From Micromonospora wenchangensis (GTDB lineage Bacteria > Actinomycetota > Actinomycetes > Mycobacteriales > Micromonosporaceae): a DNA stretch of 64,000 nucleotides. The notes under the pieces were generated by a model. It made no database searches and was not told the origin of the DNA. It saw only the letters and a program-made list of their open reading frames with translations. Both the position numbers and the translations under genes were made by a program. The stretch is from NCBI RefSeq assembly GCF_002210435.1, contig NZ_MZMV01000020.1, forward strand, positions 1-64,000, read 5' to 3'. This document shows, piece after piece, positions 52,176 to 59,481 of the stretch; positions within the stretch are counted from its first letter, which is position 1, and every line of letters begins with the position of its first letter.

Positions 52176-52562
52176 ATGGAGATCGACCGGGCGGAGGTGG
52201 TCGCCGAGGTGACGGCGGCCTTCGCCGGCTACGAACAGGCGCTGGTCGACGGCGACGCGGACCGGATCTGCGGCTACTTCTGGCAGTCCGACCGGACCGT
52301 GCGGTTCGGCCTCGCCGACCACCAGTACGGCTGGGACGAACAGCGCACGTGGCGGGCCGCCCAACCGGCGCTGCCGCCGGGCCGCCGGCTGGTCGATCCG
52401 GTGGTCACCACGTTCGGCCCGGACCTCGCGGTGGTGACCACCCGGTTCGGCTACCCCGGTGCCGCCGCCACCGGTCGGCAGACCCAGACCTGGGTACGCC
52501 TGCCCGTCGGCTGGCGGATCGTCACCGCGCACGTCTCCGAGCCGGCCGGCACGCCGACCTGA
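52176..52562 (+). CDS. AtzH-like DUF3225 (SnoaL-fold) protein
   Basis: 128 aa. SnoaL/NTF2-like fold of the DUF3225 family: FAGYEQALVDGDADRICGYFW, VRFGLADHQYGWDEQRTWRAAQ, VTTFGPDLAVVTTRF and GRQTQTWVRLPVGWRIVTAHVSE. In AtzH of the cyanuric-acid pathway a Tyr near 22 and an Arg near 46 are needed; here Tyr19 and Arg43 stand at the same spacing. AtzH is proposed to turn 1,3-dicarboxyurea into allophanate, the AtzF substrate. The usual partners AtzE and AtzG are absent here. Confidence 0.8.
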   Translation: MEIDRAEVVAEVTAAFAGYEQALVDGDADRICGYFWQSDRTVRFGLADHQYGWDEQRTWRAAQPALPPGRRLVDPVVTTFGPDLAVVTTRFGYPGAAATGRQTQTWVRLPVGWRIVTAHVSEPAGTPT

Positions 52563-52586
52563 GCCCGGTGTGGGTCGGTGGGCCGG

Positions 52587-53657
52587 TCAGCGTCCGGTGC
52601 CGGACAGGTGCTTCGCCAGGCGGACGGTGCCGTCCGGGCCGGCCGGTGACACCGGCCGGTAGCCGACGCTCCGGTAGAGGGCGATGTTGCGCTGACTCCT
52701 CGCCCCGGTGAACAGTTCGATGCGGCGGCACCCCGGTCCGGCGGCGACCTCGGCGGCCCGCAACAGCCACCGCCCCACCCCCCGTCCGCGCAGGTCGGGT
52801 ACGACGGCGAGCCGTCCCAGGTGGCAGTCGGTGGCGTCGGCGCGGGTCCGCACCATGCCCAGCAGCCGTCCGTCGCGCCAGAGGCCGGTGGTGTGCCAGT
52901 CCGCCAGCCACTGGCCCACCTCCTGCACCGACTCGTGCAGCGGCGGGATGGCCAGTGTCTCGTTGACCAGGGCCTCCTCCGTCCAGCAGCACCGTTGCAG
53001 GACGGTCACCTCGGGCGCGTCGTGGACGGTCAGCCGCCGGGCGTAGGACCCGGGCAGCGGGCCGGGGGTGGCCCGGTCGCGCTCGCGCATCGGCCGCAGG
53101 GCGTGGGCGAGCCGGACCACCTCGTCCAGCAGGGCGACCCCGGCCGCGTCGCGGTCGGCGTCGGGCCACAGCCGGCCGTCGCGCACGGCGTCGCCGATGC
53201 GGACGGCGACCGTGCTGCCCGTCGGGACCATGCGTAGGGCGGTCACCACCTGCTTGGCGTGCTCGACGGCCCGGGTGCCGGCCGAGGTGTGGCCGTAGCT
53301 GACGAAACCGATCGGCTTCCACGCCCACTCGCCGCCGAGGTAGTCCAGCGCGTTCTTCAGCGTCGCCGGCATCCCGTGGTTGTACTCCGGCGTGACGGCG
53401 ATGAAGCCGTCGGCCGCGTCGACTGTCGCGCTCCACCGGCGGGTGTGGTCGTGCCGGTGGACGCCCGACGACGGGGACTCCTCCTCGTCGAGGAACGGCA
53501 GGTCCAGGTCGCCGAGCGCCACCGGCACCACCTCGACGTCGAGTGCCGCCGCCCGGCCGGTGACCGCGTCGAGCAGCCACCGGCTCACGGCGGGACCGAG
53601 CGCGCCGGGACGGGTGGCGCAGGTCAGTGCCAGGACACGGAGCGGTTTCGTTGACAT
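52587..53657 (-). CDS. NADPH-dependent FMN reductase fused to a GNAT acetyltransferase
   Basis: 356 aa in two domains. Residues 1-190: flavodoxin-like FMN reductase (VLALTCATRPG; FIAVTPEYNHGMPATLKNALDYLGGEW; VSYGHTSAG). Residues 210-356: GNAT fold with the acetyl-CoA motif LAVVPDLRGRGVGRWLLRAAE and the late ALYRSVGYRPV. Neither half shows a stop or frameshift, so the fusion looks genuine. Divergent from a MarR gene, suggesting a role in quinone, nitro-compound or oxidant detoxification. Confidence 0.85.
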   Translation of the reverse strand: MSTKPLRVLALTCATRPGALGPAVSRWLLDAVTGRAAALDVEVVPVALGDLDLPFLDEEESPSSGVHRHDHTRRWSATVDAADGFIAVTPEYNHGMPATLKNALDYLGGEWAWKPIGFVSYGHTSAGTRAVEHAKQVVTALRMVPTGSTVAVRIGDAVRDGRLWPDADRDAAGVALLDEVVRLAHALRPMRERDRATPGPLPGSYARRLTVHDAPEVTVLQRCCWTEEALVNETLAIPPLHESVQEVGQWLADWHTTGLWRDGRLLGMVRTRADATDCHLGRLAVVPDLRGRGVGRWLLRAAEVAAGPGCRRIELFTGARSQRNIALYRSVGYRPVSPAGPDGTVRLAKHLSGTGR

Positions 53658-53696
53658 GGAAACGAAGGCTAGGTGCTAGATTGATTACATGTCAAC
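53650..53696. promoter_or_regulatory. Divergent promoter with mirrored start regions
   Basis: GTTGACATG (53650-53658) and CATGTCAAC (53688-53696) are inverted copies, each including one gene's start codon; both proteins thus begin MSTK. TTGA...TCAA and CTAG-GTG-CTAG elements lie between. Only 31 bp separate the genes, so MarR binding would block both. Confidence 0.6.
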
Positions 53697-54189
53697 AAAG
53701 TCGGTGCGGTGGCTGACACCCACCGAGGAACGGGCCTGGCGGGCCCTGCGGCGCGTGCTGGTCGCCGTCCAGGCCGGCACCGCGCACGACCTGGCGGCGA
53801 TCGGCCTGTCCGAGGCCGACTACGAGGTGCTGAGCACCCTGTCGGAACAGCCCGCGCAGACCAGCACCCTCGGCGTGCAGGCCGACAAGATGGGCTGGTC
53901 CCGCAGCCGGCTGTCCCGGCACGCCAGCCGGATGGAGGCGCGCGGCTTGCTGCGCCGCGCCCCCGACCCGGCCGACGGGCGGGGCTGCCTGCTCGTGCTG
54001 ACCGCGCCGGGGATGGCCGCCCTGCGCGACGCCGCGCCGGTGCACGTCGAATCGGTACGGCGGCACCTCGTCGACCGGCTCGCCCCGCAGGACCTCGCCG
54101 CCCTGGAACGGATCGCCGGCCGGCTGGCGCAGCCCCCGGCCGACGACGACCAAGCCGGGCCACCGCCGGCAGGAACGAGCCGACCCTAG
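53689..54189 (+). CDS. MarR-family regulator
   Basis: 166 aa. Winged helix: LSEADYEVLSTLSEQPAQTSTLGVQADKMGWSRSRLSRHASRMEARGLLRRAPDPADGRGCLLVLTAPG. No Cys pair for thiol sensing. Divergent from the FMN reductase-GNAT gene, its probable target. The stop overlaps the stop of the convergent next gene. Confidence 0.9.
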   Translation: MSTKSVRWLTPTEERAWRALRRVLVAVQAGTAHDLAAIGLSEADYEVLSTLSEQPAQTSTLGVQADKMGWSRSRLSRHASRMEARGLLRRAPDPADGRGCLLVLTAPGMAALRDAAPVHVESVRRHLVDRLAPQDLAALERIAGRLAQPPADDDQAGPPPAGTSRP

Positions 54190-55130
54190 AGCGGGAACCG
54201 CCCGTGCCGCCATTGCCAGTGGCCACCGGCCGCCAGGTGGTCGACGATCGCGCGTTGCAGCGCGGTCCGCCGGGGCAACTGCTCCAGCGGCGTGCTGAGC
54301 GTACGGAAGGCGAATCGGAGCACCTCGACGTCGGCGTCCGGCCCGTCGGCAGGCACGTAGGGGAGCAGCTCGAACCGGCGCTGGAACCGGATGATGTTGG
54401 AATCCTCGGGGAGGTAGTCGCGCAACTGCGGGTCGAGCAGCCAGGAGCCGCAGGAGAAGGCGGTGTGGTGCTCGTCGGGGAAGTGGCGGGGGAAGAACTC
54501 GCGGGCCTCGTCGAGCGACGCGTCGACCGCCTCCGGGGTCAGCGGCCCCGCGTCGGGGACGTGCAGGCCGATGGCCGTACCGCCCCGCTCGTGCTGGAGC
54601 CGGCCCAGCTCGTAGAGGCCGCCCCGGACGTGCAGGGTCAGCCAGCTCTGCATGACCGGCCAGCCCTCGCCGCGCATCCGCCTGTCGATCGCCAGGTTAC
54701 GACCCAGGTCGGCCAGCGTCGCCCAGGTGACGGCCCCGGGGACGCCGCGCTCGCGGTGGTATCCGCCGACCACGTCGACCAGGGCGAGGTAGGCGTAGAC
54801 GTACAGGTGCCGCCAGGCCGGCCCCCGGTCGCGGGGCAGTTCCGGGCCGGGCGACAGCCACTCGTGCCCGCCGAGGTCGGCGCGGGCCAGGGCGGTCGAG
54901 CGGTCGAGCAGCCAGCGCAGCTCGGGCGTCCACTCCGGAGAGTCGCGGTCCGGCCAGCCGGCCAGGATCTCGGCGGCGTCGTCCGGACGTACCGCCAGCC
55001 GGTCGAGCAGCGCGGGCGCGTCGGCGCGGGCGGGCAACGGGGCCGACGGCCGGTCACCGGCGAGCCGGTGCACCCGCTCGACCTCCCCGACGGGCACCCC
55101 GAGCCGGGCGGCCACGACATCCAGGTCCAC
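54186..55130 (-). CDS. Acyltransferase-domain protein (NAT_N/GNAT_C type)
   Basis: 314 aa soluble protein. The C-terminal part, with GLHVPDAGPLTPEAVDASLDEAREFFPRHFPD and FSCGSWLLDPQLRDYLPEDSNIIRFQRRF, resembles the actinobacterial GNAT_C acyltransferase domain, preceded by an all-helical NAT_N domain. Substrate unknown. Convergent with marR with overlapping stops. Confidence 0.7.
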   Translation of the reverse strand: MDLDVVAARLGVPVGEVERVHRLAGDRPSAPLPARADAPALLDRLAVRPDDAAEILAGWPDRDSPEWTPELRWLLDRSTALARADLGGHEWLSPGPELPRDRGPAWRHLYVYAYLALVDVVGGYHRERGVPGAVTWATLADLGRNLAIDRRMRGEGWPVMQSWLTLHVRGGLYELGRLQHERGGTAIGLHVPDAGPLTPEAVDASLDEAREFFPRHFPDEHHTAFSCGSWLLDPQLRDYLPEDSNIIRFQRRFELLPYVPADGPDADVEVLRFAFRTLSTPLEQLPRRTALQRAIVDHLAAGGHWQWRHGRFPL

Positions 55131-55181
55131 CGGCCGATCCTACCGGCCGGCCGACCCGCCGGGAGCCCCCGCCGCCGCCGG

Positions 55182-55874
55182 TCAACGGTGCACCGCCCCC
55201 ACGGCGAGCACCACGAACGCCACCAGGTTGACCAGCACGTGGGTCGACGCCGCGACGACCAGCCCGCGCGGGCGGCGGGCGACGACCGCGAGCGGGAGCG
55301 CGAAGACCGCCACCGTCAGCCAGGCGTACGGCTGCCACAGGTGGTAGAGCGCGAACAGCACCGCGCCGGCGACCGCCGGCCGGGTGGTGGGCAGGCGGTG
55401 CAGGAGCACGCCCCGGAAGTACAGCTCCTCGACGACCGGGCCGACCACGACGAAGCAGACCAGCCAGCCGGTGACCGTGACGGCGGTCTGCCAACCCGGG
55501 CGACCGGCACCGGCCACCACCGGGTCCAGCCGCCACCAGGACGGCAGGGGAACCAGGTCGTGCAGGCCCGGCTCCAACCACTGCACCAGACCGGGTGCCA
55601 GTGCCGCGACGGCGAGCGTCGGGGCCAGCAGCCGGAGCAGCCGACCCGGCCGTGGCCAGCGGGTGTCGGGCTCGTCGCGGCCACCCCGCAACCGGCGTAC
55701 GAGGTACAGCTCCAGCGGGGCGAGCACCAGCAGCACCGCCGCGTACATCGCCCAGACCGGCGGCAGGTCGGCCGCCGCCAGGACCGGGGCGACGGCGACG
55801 AAGACCGCCAGGCCGGCCAGGCCCGGACCCAGGTGCAGGGCGACGACGCGGGGCCACGACAGTGGAAGGGTCAT
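55182..55874 (-). CDS. CPBP-family intramembrane metalloprotease
   Basis: About 230 aa with six to seven membrane segments. All three CPBP motifs are present: EELYFRG (EExxxR), FALYHLW (FxxxH) and STHVLVNLVAF (HxxxN). Such proteins act as CAAX-type proteases or in bacteriocin immunity. ATG 55874 chosen; GTG 55883 is an alternative. Divergent from an HTH gene 31 bp away. Confidence 0.85.
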   Translation of the reverse strand: MTLPLSWPRVVALHLGPGLAGLAVFVAVAPVLAAADLPPVWAMYAAVLLVLAPLELYLVRRLRGGRDEPDTRWPRPGRLLRLLAPTLAVAALAPGLVQWLEPGLHDLVPLPSWWRLDPVVAGAGRPGWQTAVTVTGWLVCFVVVGPVVEELYFRGVLLHRLPTTRPAVAGAVLFALYHLWQPYAWLTVAVFALPLAVVARRPRGLVVAASTHVLVNLVAFVVLAVGAVHR

Positions 55875-55905
55875 GGCCGTCACGCTCGCGGATACCCTCC
55901 TCGAC

Positions 55906-56577
55906 ATGACAGGCCCTTTTTCGAGTAGCCCCGACACGGTCACGGTGGCTGACGTCCGGGCGGCGCGGATCGTGCTCCAGCCGGCGAAGCGGCGGTTCCT
56001 CGAACCGTTCCTGGGACGCAGCCGCAGCGTGGCCGAGGCCGCCCGGGAGATCGGGCTGCCGGTGGAACAGGCGGCGTACCGGGTGCAGGCGATGCTGCGG
56101 GCCGGGCTGCTGCGGGCCGTCGACACCCGGGCCCGCGCCGGCCGGGCGGTGACCGTCTACCGGGCGCCGGCGGAGATCCGGGCACCCCTGATGGTGCTGC
56201 CGGACGGTGACGCGCGGGACTTCTTCCGCCTGGTCGACGAGCCGATGCGGGAGACGTTCCTGACGGCGCTGACCCGGCTGGCCGGGCGGGCCGGCATCGG
56301 CGACTGGGCGGTCCGGCTCTACCGCGACGACGAGGACCGGGTCCGGGTCGACCTCGCCGCGCAGGGCGGTGACTGGGATCCGTCGATGCTGCTGGCAGCC
56401 GGCCACCCGGCGGTGGTGTTCAACTGGGTTCCGCTGTCGCTGACCGCCGCCGACGCCAAGCGGTTGCAGGGCGAGCTGATGGCCGTGCTGGCGCGGTGGG
56501 CCGCCCGCGTACCGACGGACGGGCAGCCGCCGTCGCACCAGCTGGGGCTGTTCCTCACCCCGCTGGAGCGCGCCTGA
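55906..56577 (+). CDS. ArsR-like winged-helix regulator
   Basis: 223 aa. The HTH is seen in KRRFLEPFLGRSRSVAEAAREIGLPVEQAAYRVQAMLRAGLLRAVDTRARAGRAVTVYRAP. The 150-residue C-terminal part is of unknown type. Divergent from the CPBP protease and perhaps its regulator. Confidence 0.75.
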   Translation: MTGPFSSSPDTVTVADVRAARIVLQPAKRRFLEPFLGRSRSVAEAAREIGLPVEQAAYRVQAMLRAGLLRAVDTRARAGRAVTVYRAPAEIRAPLMVLPDGDARDFFRLVDEPMRETFLTALTRLAGRAGIGDWAVRLYRDDEDRVRVDLAAQGGDWDPSMLLAAGHPAVVFNWVPLSLTAADAKRLQGELMAVLARWAARVPTDGQPPSHQLGLFLTPLERA

Positions 56578-56694
56578 CGTCCGGTCCCACGCGCCGGCCG
56601 GGTTCGCCGACGCGCTGGGGCCTGGCACCGCGCCGCCGTCCCCACCCGGCAGGTGTCCCCGGAGAGCACCGACTGGTCCCCGCCCACCGCCGGC

Positions 56695-57861
56695 TCACCC
56701 GGGCCGACGGGAGCCCCGCCGGGTGAGCGTGGCGGCGGCGACGAGCAGGGTCACCACGAACGCGCCGAGGACGGTCAGGCCGGCCACCCGGGCGGCCCGT
56801 GACGGACCGGGCGCGGCCGGCACGACGACCGGCCCGGCCGCGACCGGCACCGGCGGGTCGCCCTGCCGGGGCGCGAGCGCGGCGACCGCCGCGTACGCGT
56901 CGAGCGTCCCAGCGCCGACCTCCCGGGGCGACCCGCCACCCGGGATCGCCGTGCGCTCCAGCCGGGCGCGCACCTCGGCCTGGGACAACCCCGGGTGGTA
57001 CGCCCGGACCAGCGCGGCGACCCCGGCGACGTACGCGGCGGCGACCGCCGCGCCACCGATCCGGTAGTGGCCGGACCCGCTCGGGGCGATGCCGAGCCCG
57101 GCCCCCGGGGCGGCCAGGTCGGTGCCCGCGTCGGCCGCCACCGGACCGGCCGCCCCGCCGACACCGACCGCGTTCACCGCCAGCACCGCCGGAAACCCGG
57201 CCGGATAGCCAACCGGAGGGTCCCCGCCGTTCTCCCCGCCCCGGTCGGTGACGGCGGCGACGACCAGGATGTCCCGGGCGACCGCGGCCCGTACCGCGTC
57301 GGCCAGGTCGGGGGTCGCCGTGGTGACCCCGGCGGCCACCAGGATCACGTCCGCTCCGGCGGTGGTGGCGAGCCGGATGCCGGCGGCGAGCCGGGCCGGG
57401 CTGATCCGCCGGTTCCCGTCGGTGATCCGCACCGGCAGGATCTCGGCGTCCGGGGCGATCCCGGTCGGGCCCCCGCCGGTCGGTCGGGCCGCGACGAGGC
57501 CGGCCAGGGCGGTGCCCCGACCGGCACAGTCGCTGTCGGCCCGTCCGCCGGTGACGTCGGCACCCGGGCGCACCGCCCCGGCCAGGGCGGGTGCGGCGGC
57601 GCTCACCCCGGTGTCCACGACGGCGACCACCACCCCGGCCCCCCGGGTCAACGGCCAACCGGCCTGAGGGGCGAGCAGGCGCAGCGCCCACGGCGTCTCC
57701 CGGACCGTCACCGGCGACGGTCCGACACAGCGGCCCGCCGTCGCCGGCAGCGGCGGCGGCTCCCCGGCAGCGGCGGCACCGGTCGGCGGGGCGACCAGGG
57801 CCCCGAGGCCGACCAACATCCCGACGATCCCGGCGCGACCCCGACCGAACCGACCGGTCAC
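56695..57861 (-). CDS. Mycosin-like S8 pseudoprotease A (His and Ser replaced)
   Basis: 388 aa. Signal peptide (residues 4-32), subtilisin fold, C-terminal membrane anchor (VAGLTVLGAFVVTLLVAAATL) and basic tail: the layout of ESX mycosins. Catalytic Asp83 is present (VAVVDTGV), but the His motif reads CAGRGTALAG (Arg115 for His) and the Ser motif [12 protein letters not shown] (Ala272 for Ser). The oxyanion Asn region (VVAAVTD) is also altered. The domain core is otherwise well kept, so the protein is folded but probably inactive. Cys45 and Cys112 may form the disulfide that ties down the N-terminal extension in mycosins. The GTG start overlaps the stop of pseudoprotease B (GTGA). Confidence 0.85.
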   Translation of the reverse strand: MTGRFGRGRAGIVGMLVGLGALVAPPTGAAAAGEPPPLPATAGRCVGPSPVTVRETPWALRLLAPQAGWPLTRGAGVVVAVVDTGVSAAAPALAGAVRPGADVTGGRADSDCAGRGTALAGLVAARPTGGGPTGIAPDAEILPVRITDGNRRISPARLAAGIRLATTAGADVILVAAGVTTATPDLADAVRAAVARDILVVAAVTDRGGENGGDPPVGYPAGFPAVLAVNAVGVGGAAGPVAADAGTDLAAPGAGLGIAPSGSGHYRIGGAAVAAAYVAGVAALVRAYHPGLSQAEVRARLERTAIPGGGSPREVGAGTLDAYAAVAALAPRQGDPPVPVAAGPVVVPAAPGPSRAARVAGLTVLGAFVVTLLVAAATLTRRGSRRPG

Positions 57862-59342
57862 GGCAGCGCACCCCGTGTAGCCGTCGCCGGTGCACCCGCC
57901 ACCACCGTCCCGTCCGGTTCCGACGGCCCGGGGGATACCGCTGCCCGGTGGGTGAGCCGGCGGGCCCGCCGGGCCAACACCCCCACCACGGCGAGCAGGA
58001 GGACACCCAGCCCGGCGGCCACCGGCACGGGCCAGACGGAGGAATCGGCACGGGCCGGCGGCACCGCGTCCGGGCCGGTGCTGACCGCCGCCAGCGGGTC
58101 GACCATGCCCCAACCGTGCTCCGGGCTCGGGCTCGACCGGGTCCCCGGGTCGGCGGTGGTGGCGATCCGGCGGGCCACCTGGACGGCGTCCGCCCCGGGC
58201 AGCGCCGTCCGGACCAGCGCGGCGACCCCGGCGACGTAGGCGACGGCGTACTCGGTGCCGGTGCGCTTGCGGGGCGTGGTGGCACCGACGCCGAGCGTCG
58301 GTACGTCCAGGCCGGGCGCGGTCACGTCGACCCCACCGGCCGGGTACGCCAGGACGGGCCGACGGTCGGGGTCGACCCCGGCGACCCGGAGCAGCCCCTC
58401 CTGGGCCGGTGCCGGGGCACCGTCGGCGGTGGCGGCGGGGGCGACCACCACCACGTCGTGCGCCACGGCCGACCGGACGGCCTCGGTCACGGCGGGATCG
58501 CTGAGCTTCGCGTACCCGCCCAGGGCCACCACCGTCGCGCCGGCCGAGACGGCGACCTCGATGCCGAGCGCCGTCCGCTGCGGATCGGCGTCGGTGGCGT
58601 CGGCGACGATCCGCACCGGCAGGACCGCCGCCTCGGGGGCCACGCCGACCACCGGTGGCGCGGGTGGGCCGGTGCCGGAGGCCGCCGCGATCACACTCGC
58701 CATCGCGGTGCCGGTGCCCAGGCAGTCGGTGTCGGCGCGGGCCTTGCCGGTGAGGACGTCCGACCCGGGGGCGACCCGCCCGGCGAGGGCGGCCAGTTCC
58801 CCGTCGATGCCGGAGTCGACCACCGCCACCAGCACCCCGGCACCGGTGCTGTGCGGCCAGGCGCGCGCCGGGGACAGCTTCGGGTCCGTCCACGGTGACC
58901 CACCGTCGCCGGAGGTGGCGGGGACGCAGCCGGCACCGCCCGCGCCGGGGGCGGGCCGGGCCGGCTTCGCCGTCGGGACGTTCGCCGGCAGCAGGCCGTA
59001 GCGGACCTCGTCGCCGGAGGCGTCCCAGGGCAGCACCAGCAGCCAACCGGGGGACAACCGCTGCCCGACGGCGGTCAGGGCCCCGCCGTCGGGTTGCCGG
59101 CGTCCCTCGTTGAGCCGGTAGACCTCGTCGGCCCGGTCGGGATCGGCCAGGAACCGCGCGGCCACCCCGGTCAGGTCCGTCACCGCGTCCTCGGCCCCGT
59201 CGGACACCGGGTAGTACTTCACGTACGTCGGGGGCGGTGGCGGTGGGGCCGCCCGGACCGGGGCGGGCGGGGTGAGCACCAGCGTGCAGGTCGCCATGAG
59301 GCAACCCAGCGACCGGGTCCAGGACACCAGTAACCGGCTCAT
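57858..59342 (-). CDS. Mycosin-like S8 pseudoprotease B with LysM-like module (His and Ser replaced)
   Basis: 494 aa. Signal peptide (1-32), a LysM-like module at about 40-119 (YVKYYPVSDGAED; YRLNEGRRQPDGGALT; LSPGWLLVLPWDA; YGLLP), a linker, then an S8 domain with Asp176 (VAVVDSGI). The His motif reads CLGTGTAMAS (Thr210) and the Ser motif GTEYAVAYVAG (Glu364). C-terminal TM (VPVAAGLGVLLLAVVGVLA) and basic tail. GAGGAG precedes the ATG. Cotranslated with A; 139 bp after gene 59482. Likely an inactive partner or scaffold of the ESX machine. Confidence 0.85.
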   Translation of the reverse strand: MSRLLVSWTRSLGCLMATCTLVLTPPAPVRAAPPPPPPTYVKYYPVSDGAEDAVTDLTGVAARFLADPDRADEVYRLNEGRRQPDGGALTAVGQRLSPGWLLVLPWDASGDEVRYGLLPANVPTAKPARPAPGAGGAGCVPATSGDGGSPWTDPKLSPARAWPHSTGAGVLVAVVDSGIDGELAALAGRVAPGSDVLTGKARADTDCLGTGTAMASVIAAASGTGPPAPPVVGVAPEAAVLPVRIVADATDADPQRTALGIEVAVSAGATVVALGGYAKLSDPAVTEAVRSAVAHDVVVVAPAATADGAPAPAQEGLLRVAGVDPDRRPVLAYPAGGVDVTAPGLDVPTLGVGATTPRKRTGTEYAVAYVAGVAALVRTALPGADAVQVARRIATTADPGTRSSPSPEHGWGMVDPLAAVSTGPDAVPPARADSSVWPVPVAAGLGVLLLAVVGVLARRARRLTHRAAVSPGPSEPDGTVVAGAPATATRGALP

Positions 59343-59481
59343 CCACCGTCTCCTCGTCACCAGCGGGCATCGGCCGGTGCGACGCCCCGGCCCGGCGGGG
59401 CCGTCCGACGTGGCACCCCCGGACCACAACGGCGCGCCGCCGGTCACGGTTCACCCCGGTCGCCGGGAGACCGGCCGCCGG

